DNA of 51,146 nucleotides from CAZBEJ01 sp964521305 (GTDB lineage Bacteria > Patescibacteriota > Microgenomatia > UBA1406 > GWC2-37-13): contig CAZFQZ010000002.1 in assembly GCA_964521305.1 (NCBI GenBank), forward strand, positions 1-51,146, read 5' to 3'. Each line of letters starts with the position of its first letter. Positions within the stretch are counted from its first letter, which is position 1. The notes beneath the pieces were generated by a model. It did not search any database. It had not been told where the DNA came from and was given only the letters and a program-made list of their open reading frames with translations. The position numbers and the translations under genes are program-made. Shown one piece after another: positions 14,641 to 22,941 of the stretch.

Positions 14641-15687
14641 ATGACCCTTACCGAAATTTCCTATAACAGCCGTAAGTACGCACCGTTAGCAGTATTATTT
14701 TTACTGGTTATCCTGATTTTCTTTTATGCATTCAAATTACTGTTCATAGCGCTTCAAGGCAACCAATCGCAGATGGTCTATACGAATACCATTTTCGGGA
14801 AAATAAGACCGCCGTTTGTGAAGGAATCAACATCCAGCGCCGGTATGACCTTTACCTTGGATACGGTCGAAGGACAACCGGTTACCGCATCACCCGCGGC
14901 AAAAGTATATTTCTTGCCGCCGTCGGCGACCCATTTCGGCTACAACGAGAAAGTGTATTTGATCGCCAAAGCATTCGGATTTAATACTGATCTGATCAAA
15001 TACCGAATGGTTGACACCGACGCGGTTTTCACCAATTCCAAGCAAAAACTGTCGGTGGATATCACGAATTTCAATTTCACGTATACCTATGATTTTGGCC
15101 TCGATCCCACCGTGTTCAATAATATCCAGATTCCGTCCGCCGATATAATCCAGAATAAAGCGACGGATTTCCTCAAGAACGTGGGCAGATATCCGGATGA
15201 GCTTGCGCAGGGAAAAACGAACATATCGTATTTAGTCCTGAATCCGACGGATCGGAGCGTCACCGTAACCGATCGACCGCAGGATGCGAATGCGGTGGAG
15301 GTTGATTTTTACCGGCCTGATATAGACGGATTTCCCATGGTTTCCCCGGGTTTTCCGTCAAGTCAAAACTACGTCATCATGGCGATGTATGATACCGATA
15401 TCAAAGTGCTGCGATCGCAAATCCAGTTTTTCGAAAAATCGAACGCGCAGGTCGGCGTGTATCCGCTGAAAACAGGGGCGCTCGCCTGGAAAGAACTGCA
15501 GGAGGGTAAAGGATATGTCATATCGAACCCCAAGAATGATACAGGTATTGACGTAAAGAACATGTTTACTGCGTATCTCGACCCCAGCATTTATCAGGAT
15601 TATTTGGAACCGGTATACATGTTTTTGGGAGATAATAACTTTGCGGCATATGTGCCCGCAGTCAGCGCCTCATATCTGGAACCGTGA
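14641..15687 (+). CDS. Membrane-anchored extracytoplasmic protein, unknown function
   Basis: The 348-residue protein has one N-terminal transmembrane helix (about residues 16-38) and a long beta-rich, Tyr/Phe/Pro-containing exterior domain with no cysteine motif or catalytic signature that I recognise. It resembles conserved exported hypotheticals of CPR genomes. Its 3' end overlaps the convergent carboxypeptidase gene by 26 nt. A wall-related role is possible from that neighbour only. Confidence 0.75.
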   Translation: MTLTEISYNSRKYAPLAVLFLLVILIFFYAFKLLFIALQGNQSQMVYTNTIFGKIRPPFVKESTSSAGMTFTLDTVEGQPVTASPAAKVYFLPPSATHFGYNEKVYLIAKAFGFNTDLIKYRMVDTDAVFTNSKQKLSVDITNFNFTYTYDFGLDPTVFNNIQIPSADIIQNKATDFLKNVGRYPDELAQGKTNISYLVLNPTDRSVTVTDRPQDANAVEVDFYRPDIDGFPMVSPGFPSSQNYVIMAMYDTDIKVLRSQIQFFEKSNAQVGVYPLKTGALAWKELQEGKGYVISNPKNDTGIDVKNMFTAYLDPSIYQDYLEPVYMFLGDNNFAAYVPAVSASYLEP

Positions 15688-16582
15688 TGTAGCTGACATT
15701 TGAATCAATCCAGTTGACGACATTTTTTGTATCGGTGAACCTGTCTTGGCTCTTCAAAATGACGATAATATATTGCCTTCCCTGGTGTATATAGAAACTG
15801 ACCAGATTTTCTCCCGCGTTTTCCGTATAGCCTGTTTTCAACCCGCCGATTCCCTGTATTTCGCCCAGCAGCTGGTTGACGTTGGTAAGCGTATGGAAAA
15901 TCTTGAAATCCACGTCAGAAATGGTAATTTCCTTGATGGAAACGATTCTGCTCAAGTACTTGTTTTGCAAGAGAGCACGGGCTGCCAATGCAAGATCGAA
16001 CGGCGTCACCTGCTGGCCGCTGTTATCGAGCCCGGCCGGATTGGTAAAATGAGAATCCGTCATGTGGAGACTTTCAGCCTTTTTATTCATCAACGCAATG
16101 AATTTGTCGTATCCATATGCGTCTGCTAACGCATATGCGGCGTCATTGCCGGAGTAAATAAGCATGCCGTAGAAGAGGTTTTCGACCGTAATCCGTTCTC
16201 CGGGAACAAGACCCATAACCTGTCCTTCGTTTTTGACCTGATGGATGGTGATGATTTGGTCTGGTTTAAAGACGTCATAGGCGACCAGGGCCGTTATGAT
16301 TTTGGTGGTGGATGCGGGGTAGAGCCGTTCGTTTTCGTTCCTCATCATGATCGGCGTGAACGAGGGGAGATCAACCACATATACGCCTTCAGCGGTAACA
16401 GAAGGATAATATTGGCTTATGAGATGGGGGATCGGATCGATGTGAAAGGGAGGAAATTGCGGCTCCTTGGCGTTAAACATCTGCCGGTTATAAGCGAAAA
16501 TATGGAAATAATACGAGTCGCCGGGGTAAAAAAGGAACAACAAGGTAAAAAAAACAAATAACAGAATAAATCTTAGGCGCAT
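15662..16582 (-). CDS. D-alanyl-D-alanine carboxypeptidase (S11 family, DacA-like)
   Basis: The 306-residue protein has an N-terminal signal anchor (about residues 3-20) and the three penicillin-binding signatures in order: STTK (SxxK nucleophile, about residue 90), SGN (YSGNDAAYAL, about 140) and KTG (GGLKTGYT, about 246). It trims the terminal D-Ala of peptidoglycan stem peptides outside the membrane. The C-terminal domain of E. coli PBP5 is absent, as is common in small-genome lineages. TATAAA lies 5 nt before the ATG, fitting a leaderless mRNA. Confidence 0.9.
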   Translation of the reverse strand: MRLRFILLFVFFTLLFLFYPGDSYYFHIFAYNRQMFNAKEPQFPPFHIDPIPHLISQYYPSVTAEGVYVVDLPSFTPIMMRNENERLYPASTTKIITALVAYDVFKPDQIITIHQVKNEGQVMGLVPGERITVENLFYGMLIYSGNDAAYALADAYGYDKFIALMNKKAESLHMTDSHFTNPAGLDNSGQQVTPFDLALAARALLQNKYLSRIVSIKEITISDVDFKIFHTLTNVNQLLGEIQGIGGLKTGYTENAGENLVSFYIHQGRQYIIVILKSQDRFTDTKNVVNWIDSNVSYITVPDMRR

Positions 16583-16587
16583 AGATC

Positions 16588-16593
16588 TTTATA
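16588..16593 (-). promoter_or_regulatory. -10 element of the carboxypeptidase gene
   Basis: TATAAA on the minus strand ends 5 nt before the ATG at 16582. Confidence 0.4.
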
Positions 16594-16601
16594 GAATGAA
16601 A

Positions 16602-18476
16602 TTACGTAAAGTTTCCCAGTATAGGTTTAGAAATTGTTCTGAAATCAACAGACTTCATTTCTATCGATTTTGTGCGACTTCCTGCATTGAAATCGATGGT
16701 TTCGTTTTGGAACAACGCATTGTCTACGTAGAGCGGAATGAAAAAGAGATTGCCGAACGGCGGCACTGCTCCGATCTCAACATGAGAAACTGTTTTGACT
16801 TCTTCGGGCGTTGCCATTCTCAAGTCTTTGATCTTAAACCCGGTCTTGAATTTTTTCATATCAACCTTTCGGTCGGCGGGTACTACGATCATAATGGGTT
16901 TTTTGTCCGCATACATAATCAAAGCCTTTGCTCCTTTTTTCAGATCGGTACCACGGATTTCTGCGGCCTGTTGCGAAGTTATGACGGGTTCGTGCTCGAA
17001 CAGTTTGTATTCTTTTTTGTTTTCCTTGAGAAGCAGGATGATCGATTCGAATACATTCATATCCTTATTTTTTCCCGTAACAGAAATGTCAAGTTCCTGG
17101 AGCTGTTCATCGCGTGCGTCGGACGGTGCGTCCATGACCGCGGTTCTGCCACCTGACGTAATGGGGAAAGCGATAACTTCACGCAGGTTTATTTCCCCGG
17201 TCAGGCAGGTAATCAACCGGTCAATGCCGGGCGCAATGCCGCCATGGGGAGGTGCTCCGTAGGAAAACGCTTCAAGCATATGCCCAAATTCCTCGTCGAT
17301 CCGTTCTTTTTCATACCCCATGATCTCGAATACGCTCCTGAGCATTTCCGGCGTATGGGACCGGATGCTGCCACCGCCAACCTCGTATCCGTTGCATACA
17401 AGATCGTATTGCGAGGTAAGGATATGTTCGATATTGGTTTTATTCAGTAAATCTTTTTCGTGCTCGGGTAAGGGGGCGGAGAACGGATTGTGGGTGAATG
17501 TCCATCTTCCCTGGTCGGCGTGCCCCTCGGAGCTTTGGGGAAGAGTGGTCTTTTCAAAAAACGGGAAATCGATCACCCACGCGAACGCTTGGATATTCTC
17601 CTTTTTTTCTCTTTCAGATCTCAAATCGAATTTATCGGCGCCGAATTTTTCCATAGCCTCTTTGTACGTGAAAACCGGGAAAGGTTTTTTTTGCAATTTT
17701 GCGCCGAGCTTTTCGAATGTCGTGGTTATCATTTTCTCGGTAAGGTTCATAACATCCTCGCGGGTGACGAAGCTCATTTCGAGGTCGATCTGGGAAAACT
17801 CGCCGTATGCCCGGTCAGCCCGCGGATCCTCGTCCCGGAAACAGCGCGCGATCTGGAAATACCGCTCGAATCCCGCAACCATGAGAAGCTGTTTGTACTG
17901 CTGCGGCGATTGGGGAAGCGCATAGAATTTTCCCTTTTGGAGTCTTGAAGGTACGAGAAAATCCCGTGCTCCCTCTGGTGTTGTTTTGGAGAGGATCGGT
18001 GTCTCGATTTCGATGAACTCGTTCGAAAACAGGAATTCCCGTATGAGCTGGACGAACCGTGATTTAAGGATAATATTATTGATCAATCGCGGACGTCTCA
18101 GATCGAGATACCGGTATTTTTGCCTGACTTCCTCGTCGACATTGTATCCGTCGCCGGATACAGGAAGGGGAAGAGCCGCAGCTTTGCCCAATATTTTCAG
18201 GTCTGTTGCCGCAACTTCGATAGCACCGGTTTTCAGTTTCGGATTGATGAGATTTGCCGGCCGCTTGTTGACCATGCCCTTGATCCAGATAACATCTTCG
18301 GACGACAATTCCTTGAAGCGTTTATCTCCTACAACTTGCACAATACCAGACCGGTCACGAAGATCTATGAAAATAATCCTTTTGTGATCGCGTTTGGAGT
18401 CAACCCATCCATACAGTTCAACTTCCTTGTCAATATTGTCCGGAGTATGCTCGATAAATAACGTTTTCATTCTCAT
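16602..18476 (-). CDS. aspS: Aspartyl-tRNA synthetase fused to a YbaK/ProX-type deacylase domain
   Basis: The 624-residue protein has the OB-fold anticodon domain (1-100) and a bacterial-type class II catalytic core: YRYLDLRRP (121-129), TPEGARDF, motif 2 FRDEDPRADR (213-222) and motif 3 GGIAPGIDR (412-420). The GAD domain normally inserted in bacterial AspRS is missing: DKFDLRSE (281-288) runs almost directly into WVIDFPFFE (300-308). From about residue 472 to 612 a YbaK/tRNA_edit domain is appended (EHEPVITSQQAA, GAKALIMY, PFGNLFFIPLYVD). Such domains hydrolyse mischarged aminoacyl-tRNAs. The enzyme charges tRNA-Asp and may edit in cis. The ATG at 18476 lies 5 nt after TGC-TATAAT; an ATG two codons later is the alternative. 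Confidence 0.93.
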   Translation of the reverse strand: MRMKTLFIEHTPDNIDKEVELYGWVDSKRDHKRIIFIDLRDRSGIVQVVGDKRFKELSSEDVIWIKGMVNKRPANLINPKLKTGAIEVAATDLKILGKAAALPLPVSGDGYNVDEEVRQKYRYLDLRRPRLINNIILKSRFVQLIREFLFSNEFIEIETPILSKTTPEGARDFLVPSRLQKGKFYALPQSPQQYKQLLMVAGFERYFQIARCFRDEDPRADRAYGEFSQIDLEMSFVTREDVMNLTEKMITTTFEKLGAKLQKKPFPVFTYKEAMEKFGADKFDLRSEREKKENIQAFAWVIDFPFFEKTTLPQSSEGHADQGRWTFTHNPFSAPLPEHEKDLLNKTNIEHILTSQYDLVCNGYEVGGGSIRSHTPEMLRSVFEIMGYEKERIDEEFGHMLEAFSYGAPPHGGIAPGIDRLITCLTGEINLREVIAFPITSGGRTAVMDAPSDARDEQLQELDISVTGKNKDMNVFESIILLLKENKKEYKLFEHEPVITSQQAAEIRGTDLKKGAKALIMYADKKPIMIVVPADRKVDMKKFKTGFKIKDLRMATPEEVKTVSHVEIGAVPPFGNLFFIPLYVDNALFQNETIDFNAGSRTKSIEMKSVDFRTISKPILGNFT

Positions 18477-18481
18477 GAATC

Positions 18482-18490
18482 ATTATAGCA
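18482..18490 (-). promoter_or_regulatory. Extended -10 of aspS
   Basis: A perfect TGC-TATAAT on the minus strand ends 5 nt before the ATG, the clearest leaderless promoter in the window. Confidence 0.65.
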
Positions 18491-18548
18491 AGTTTGAGGT
18501 AAAAAACCAGAATTACAGAATTGTTGTGGAAAAGTGACAGATTTATAT

Positions 18549-18554
18549 TATAAT
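18549..18554 (+). promoter_or_regulatory. -10 element of the attenuated gene at 18710
   Basis: TATAAT with a weak TTGTGG 19 nt upstream. Transcription from here gives a leader of about 150 nt containing a small ORF and alternative hairpins before the ATG at 18710. Confidence 0.5.
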
Positions 18555-18570
18555 ATTAATGAGTATCTAT

Positions 18571-18660
18571 ATGATAAAACAACAATATCGACTTTTTATT
18601 CCCCACCTTTGGGTCCTTATTAAAAGGATCAATTGTGGGGTGGTTGATAGAGTTAGATAA
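18571..18660 (+). CDS. Possible 29-residue leader peptide
   Basis: ATG to TAA encodes a basic 29-residue peptide with one Trp (residue 14) and one Cys. The ORF begins about 10 nt after the predicted transcription start and ends between the first two hairpin segments and the terminator, the position expected of an attenuator leader peptide. No run of identical regulatory codons is present, so the inducing signal cannot be read from it. Confidence 0.35.
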   Translation: MIKQQYRLFIPHLWVLIKRINCGVVDRVR

Positions 18661-18707
18661 ACCTAAATTTAACGTTACAAACCACCCCGCCGGAAGGCGG
18701 GTTTTTT
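18601..18707 (+). promoter_or_regulatory. Attenuator-like leader with mutually exclusive hairpins
   Basis: Segment 1, CCCCAC (18601-18606), pairs with segment 2, GTGGGG (18635-18640), and encloses a TCCTT/AAGGA stem (18614-18628). Segment 2 can instead pair over nine perfect bases, GGGGTGGTT (18637-18645) with AACCACCCC (18680-18688). That pairing consumes the first three bases of the terminator stem (18686-18691). Pairing 1:2 would therefore permit termination and pairing 2:3 would prevent it. The T-run ends 2 nt before the ATG at 18710. Confidence 0.6.
18686..18707 (+). terminator. Intrinsic terminator in the leader of 18710
   Basis: CCCGCC-GGAA-GGCGGG followed by TTTTTT, immediately upstream of the gene rather than after one. 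The preceding same-strand gene is about 3 kb away, so it most likely controls read-through into 18710. Confidence 0.8.
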
Positions 18708-18709
18708 AT

Positions 18710-19216
18710 ATGAGCTTTATTAATAAGAAAATTTATTTGCCAATGGTAAGTCAGCTTGGAATTCAAATACCTAAGCCGAAAGATTTAACGGAATTAATGG
18801 CAAGTAATAGTGTTGAGGCACGTGCGTTAAGAGTAATGTATTGGTTATCGGTGAATGCTTATACAGGGTATATATTAACAATTACAAAACTAGGTCGGGA
18901 AGATATTCTTAACTGCGGAACAGGTTTCGAATCTCAGGAGCTCGTATCAAGAAAACAAGCAGAGCAATTTATAGGTTTGACGTGCAGCATTTTGCCAACA
19001 CTGGTAAGAGTCATGGGGGAGACTTTGGAACCAGTATCGGTTGGAGCTTTAGGAATTTTAAGAACTACTATTTCTGATAATTTAACGACTGCAACCTTGC
19101 GGAATAGAGCATTATCAGTCGTTTATAAAGATCCTTTAGCGACGAAAATTTTTGAAGCTAATCGAGACACGTTTGATGGGCATTTAACTGTCCAAGATTT
19201 ATTACGTCAAAAATAA
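18710..19216 (+). CDS. Protein of unknown function behind an attenuator
   Basis: The 168-residue protein is predicted mostly helical, with two cysteines and no signal peptide or catalytic motif that I recognise. The ATG at 18710 was chosen because the in-frame extension to a GTG at 18635 would run through the leader hairpins and terminator. The gene is convergent with recJ (3 nt between stops). Base composition is more A+T-rich than its neighbours, which with the private regulatory leader could indicate later acquisition. Confidence 0.65.
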   Translation: MSFINKKIYLPMVSQLGIQIPKPKDLTELMASNSVEARALRVMYWLSVNAYTGYILTITKLGREDILNCGTGFESQELVSRKQAEQFIGLTCSILPTLVRVMGETLEPVSVGALGILRTTISDNLTTATLRNRALSVVYKDPLATKIFEANRDTFDGHLTVQDLLRQK

Positions 19217-19219
19217 TAA

Positions 19220-20914
19220 TCATGAGCAAACGAATAAAATTCTTCCCTGTATTTTTTCTTCATGATTCCAGTAGTTAATTCCCAGCGTGTAAATCAATTC
19301 TATGTTTTGCCCCCGTGATAATTTCGTAAATTTATCAACCGAGTTGAATGACATGAATTCGATAGGTTGAGATTTCTCTCCTTTGACAATAAGCTTCATA
19401 TGGTTCCGTTCTTTTCCCAATATTTTCGCATCCACGAGTTCTCCCGTGCTGTAAAAAACCGGTTGGGGATTACCTATGCCGAACGGTTGAAGTTTGTATA
19501 ACGCTTTTGCAAGAGGAATGTTCAGTTTTGACAGCGGGATTTTGATATCAGCTTCTATTATGCGTACAAGATCTTTTTCCTTGAGTAGCGCATCCGCTTT
19601 TTTTTGTGCCTTTCCGGTAAACATATCAAGTTTTTTGCTTTCAATGGTGAATCCTGCAGCTCCCGTATGTCCGCCGACATCAACAAGGTATTGTTTCAGG
19701 CTTCTCAAAAAATCGGTTATGTGGAATGACGGAATGGAGCGCGCCGACCCCTTATAAAATCCGTCTGTTTTGGTCATGACAATGGTAGGCCGGAAATATT
19801 CCTCGGTAATTCTGGATGCGATAAGTCCGATAATGCCTTCATGCCAGTGATCGGATTGCAGGATAATGAGTTTCGGTATTTTTTTGAAATGATCTGTCTG
19901 TTTTTCAAGTTGTTTTTTTGCCTGCTCTACGGATTCGGTTACCATGTCCTGACGCTCCCTGTTCATTCCTCCGACTTTTTCCGCAAGCGCCTGCGCTTTT
20001 TTAAAATCATTGGTGCACAGAAGGCGCAATGCATCTATGGCATGTTCCAGTCTTCCCACGGCATTGATGCGGGGCGCAATAATAAATCCTATTTCATATG
20101 GCGTGATTTTCCTGTTTTCTATACCGGCCTGTTTGAGAATGGTACGAAGCCCGGGTCTTTTGGTTTCGGAGAATGCGTGCAGGCCATAGGTTACTATGCT
20201 CCGGGACGGGCCGGTCAAGGGAACAAGATCCGCAACGGTTCCGACCGAGGCGAGCGATAGATAATCGGTTGAAAAATGATCTTCGAGAATTTTTTTATTT
20301 TTACAGCCGGACTTAAAATGGTCAAAAACCATTTTTGAGAAGAAGTAGGAAACGCCTGAACCTGAAAGCTCGGGGATGTGAAAAATCGCAAAAGCGTCAT
20401 CAGGCAGTTTTTCCGGTTTCAAATGGTGATCGGTGATGATGACCAGTATTCCCAATTTTTTCGCGTAAGTTACTTTCTCCCGGGCTGTTATGCCGTGATC
20501 AACACTGATAATCAGCGCCGGATCATACAGTTTCTTTACCGCATCGATCCCTTTTATGGAAAATCCGTATCCTTCAAGTTTACGGTGGGGAACGTAGGGC
20601 ATGACTTTGAATCCGAGAAGATAGAGTGTTTCCCATAATATGCTGCCGCCGGTAATGCCGTCGGCGTCATAATCCGTGTACACGACAATCATCAGATTTT
20701 CTTTTTTTATCTTTTCAAGAAGATCCAGGGTTTGTTTTGTTTCGGTTTTATATTGTTTGGTACTGATTTCGGAGATGGAAAGAGAAACCGGAGATTTCGG
20801 ATGAAGGAACTCATTAATATTTTTAATATTCCGGTGTTTTAGGATAATGTCTACGACGTCCTGAGGATCAATCTTCTCATCAAGTTTTATTTCATGTTTG
20901 TATGTGATCTTCAT
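19220..20914 (-). CDS. recJ: Single-stranded-DNA exonuclease RecJ
   Basis: The roughly 564-residue protein has the DHH phosphoesterase motifs in order: YTDYDADG (motif I), SVDHG (motif II), ITDHH (motif III), followed by the DHHA1 motif GGHTGAAG and a C-terminal OB-like region. RecJ degrades single strands 5' to 3' in recombination and mismatch repair. A GTG at 20935 is in frame, preceded by AAGGA, but the ATG at 20914 gives the usual family N-terminus. The gene lies directly after rmuC, another recombination gene, and the two are probably co-transcribed. Confidence 0.92.
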   Translation of the reverse strand: MKITYKHEIKLDEKIDPQDVVDIILKHRNIKNINEFLHPKSPVSLSISEISTKQYKTETKQTLDLLEKIKKENLMIVVYTDYDADGITGGSILWETLYLLGFKVMPYVPHRKLEGYGFSIKGIDAVKKLYDPALIISVDHGITAREKVTYAKKLGILVIITDHHLKPEKLPDDAFAIFHIPELSGSGVSYFFSKMVFDHFKSGCKNKKILEDHFSTDYLSLASVGTVADLVPLTGPSRSIVTYGLHAFSETKRPGLRTILKQAGIENRKITPYEIGFIIAPRINAVGRLEHAIDALRLLCTNDFKKAQALAEKVGGMNRERQDMVTESVEQAKKQLEKQTDHFKKIPKLIILQSDHWHEGIIGLIASRITEEYFRPTIVMTKTDGFYKGSARSIPSFHITDFLRSLKQYLVDVGGHTGAAGFTIESKKLDMFTGKAQKKADALLKEKDLVRIIEADIKIPLSKLNIPLAKALYKLQPFGIGNPQPVFYSTGELVDAKILGKERNHMKLIVKGEKSQPIEFMSFNSVDKFTKLSRGQNIELIYTLGINYWNHEEKIQGRILFVCS

Positions 20915-20940
20915 ATGGATCCAAAATAAGGACACTCCTT

Positions 20941-21921
20941 TTAAGGGGCGGTTTTATCTTCCAATTGGTTTGTCTCTTTATTCTCAGAAAGCATTTGGGT
21001 AGAGGAAAGTTTTTGTCCCAATGACTGGAATGACCTGGTTACTACGTCCATCTGGTTATATGCATGTGTTATATGTTTCTGCAGAGTGGATAACGAATCT
21101 TCGGATTTCTCATAGTCTTTTTTAATGGCTTTCAGGATGTCCAGAATCTGCTTTGCCTGCGTCTGGATTCTCTGGCCTTCGAATGACATGAGTATCGCCT
21201 TCATGTACGCGTAAAAACTCATGGGTGAAACAGGAAGTACGCGTCGGTCCCCGGCATAATCGAACAGCTCTGTGCTGTTTATGATTTCGTAATATACGGA
21301 TTCCGAAGGTATATACATAAGCGCATAATCCATGGTATGTTCGTCAACCAGGATATATTTACGGCTTATATCATTGATATGTTTTTTCACGTCATTGGCG
21401 AACTCTTTTTTTATTTTATTTTTTTCCTCAGGGTTTGTTTCCTTTGTCATTTTCCTGAAATTTTCCATGGGGAACTTCGAATCGATCGGAATAAGTCCTT
21501 GTGAAGTTTTAATCACCGCATCGACTTTTTCTCCATTTCTGAATCCGTGCTGGAGTTTGTACGAGTCTTTGGGAAAATACTGCGCCAGGAGCTCTTTTAA
21601 TACCTGTTCGCCGATGTTGCCGCGCAGTTTCGGCGATTGGAGAAATTCCTGAAGCTCGTTCATGGATCTGCCGATCTCGGAAAACTCGCCTATGCTTTTT
21701 TGTACGTCACCGATAACCCGTGCTGCATTATCCAATCGGGTGTTAAACATTTTCATGCTATCAGACAATTTGTTGTCAATCTGCATTGTTGAAGATTTAA
21801 GCCATTCAACCAGTTCATCAGATAGTTTTGTTTTTTCTTCGAGTTTGTTGAGCCAAAGACGAAGTATAAAAAGAATGACAACAACTGTAATAATCAATAT
21901 TACGATAAAGAGAATATTCAC
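20941..21921 (-). CDS. rmuC: DNA recombination protein RmuC
   Basis: The product of about 326 residues has an N-terminal transmembrane helix (about residues 3-24), a coiled-coil section (30-85) and the conserved RmuC core: RGNIGEQVL, VDAVIK, PIDSKFP, VDEHTMDYALMYIPSE. The core has a restriction-endonuclease-like fold with Asp/Lys residues. It limits DNA rearrangements at inverted repeats. The frame opens at a TTG (21927), but TGC-TATAAT ends exactly 6 nt before the GTG at 21921, so a leaderless GTG start is preferred. Confidence 0.9.
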   Translation of the reverse strand: MNILFIVILIITVVVILFILRLWLNKLEEKTKLSDELVEWLKSSTMQIDNKLSDSMKMFNTRLDNAARVIGDVQKSIGEFSEIGRSMNELQEFLQSPKLRGNIGEQVLKELLAQYFPKDSYKLQHGFRNGEKVDAVIKTSQGLIPIDSKFPMENFRKMTKETNPEEKNKIKKEFANDVKKHINDISRKYILVDEHTMDYALMYIPSESVYYEIINSTELFDYAGDRRVLPVSPMSFYAYMKAILMSFEGQRIQTQAKQILDILKAIKKDYEKSEDSLSTLQKHITHAYNQMDVVTRSFQSLGQKLSSTQMLSENKETNQLEDKTAP

Positions 21922-21927
21922 ATGCAA

Positions 21928-21936
21928 ATTATAGCA
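21928..21936 (-). promoter_or_regulatory. Extended -10 of rmuC-recJ
   Basis: A perfect TGC-TATAAT on the minus strand, 6 nt before the GTG at 21921. It decides between three nearby start codons. Confidence 0.6.
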
Positions 21937-21956
21937 TTGAAAATTGTGGACAGGAG

Positions 21957-22937
21957 TTATATCAGTCCTGAGCCCTTGAAGATTTTCGGTTTGAGCCAGT
22001 CCTGGGCATTCTGTGTTTGCTGGTCTTCGGTTTTCGATACTTTTTCAACAGTTTGAATAGGCTTAGTCTGCATTTCCGGATGCAAGCCTCCGCGGACCTG
22101 CATTTGAGGATGAGGTTTTACCTGTTGCGGTTGGGGAGGTTGGAATGGCTGCATCTGCGGTACAGGAGTGTTGATAGAATCCGTGCCGAATGCCGGTTTT
22201 TTTACGAGTTTTTTCAATGCCCCCATCCGAAGTAATGTCGCTATGTGTTCGAACGTATCGGCGTTCGCGGAGTACGACGTAAAATTATTGGTTGCCGCAG
22301 CAATACCGGCATAAAGGTTGGTAGCCATATCTTTGTCGATTTCAATCTTCAGTTCCTGTAGTATGTTCAAAATGAGCTCGGAAACAGACGAAGATGTCTT
22401 GTTGACCAAATTGATCGTACCGAAAAACGCATTGGTGAGATGGCGGTCGATATTGACGATTTCCCTTCCCTGGAACGTGGTCTGGTTATCGGTATAAATG
22501 GTGCCCAGAGCGTTCAGCGTTGGTGAATCGATTACGATGACGAAATCGAGCATACCGCCGGAATACGAGTATTTGACCTGGTCGGGTTGCATTTTGGAGT
22601 AACCTTGACGGGGGGTAATAATGAGGTTAAAGTTATTTCCCTGAATATTGTAATCGACCTTGTCGATTGCGCCGTCGGTATAGGGGAATGAAACGACGAG
22701 ATTGTCTCCGCTGGTGACAAGCTCGGACTGGAATTTATCCGCAGCCACAAGATCGCTTTGGACAGCTTGTGAATTTGCCAATGCAACGGTTTTTCCCATT
22801 TTTACGAGGCCAAGATACAACGCTGTGGCTGAAGCTATGGCGTCGACGGTCGGATTTGCAGGCAATACGATAGCGCCCGAAAGAGCTTTAGTGAGGATCT
22901 CATGCAGCCGCAGGAGGCTGTTTTGTTGATTATTCAT
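21957..22937 (-). CDS. Degenerate DHH-family (NrnA-like) protein
   Basis: The 326-residue protein sits 4 nt after infB, the place where many bacteria encode NrnA-type DHH oligoribonucleases. The fold signatures are recognisable but active-site residues are changed: motif I reads NPTVDAIAS (28-36) instead of the H..PDGDAIGS pattern, and the DHH motif reads IDRH (163-166). The segment LYAGIAAATNNF corresponds to the usual LYTGIxTDTGxF. A Gln/Pro-rich tail (about 255-310) follows in place of a DHHA1 domain. Loss of metal ligands suggests a non-catalytic or altered role. RbfA and TruB, usual neighbours, are not here. Confidence 0.75.
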   Translation of the reverse strand: MNNQQNSLLRLHEILTKALSGAIVLPANPTVDAIASATALYLGLVKMGKTVALANSQAVQSDLVAADKFQSELVTSGDNLVVSFPYTDGAIDKVDYNIQGNNFNLIITPRQGYSKMQPDQVKYSYSGGMLDFVIVIDSPTLNALGTIYTDNQTTFQGREIVNIDRHLTNAFFGTINLVNKTSSSVSELILNILQELKIEIDKDMATNLYAGIAAATNNFTSYSANADTFEHIATLLRMGALKKLVKKPAFGTDSINTPVPQMQPFQPPQPQQVKPHPQMQVRGGLHPEMQTKPIQTVEKVSKTEDQQTQNAQDWLKPKIFKGSGLI

Positions 22938-22941
22938 AATA

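Noticed and set aside
18635..18709. Longer GTG start for the 18710 gene
   Set aside because: The extension would translate through the attenuator hairpins and terminator and adds no recognisable sequence.
18601..18710. T-box riboswitch
   Set aside because: The GTGGGGTGG stretch is superficially similar, but no specifier loop or the conserved T-box 14-mer can be found, and the downstream gene is not a synthetase or amino-acid gene that I can recognise.
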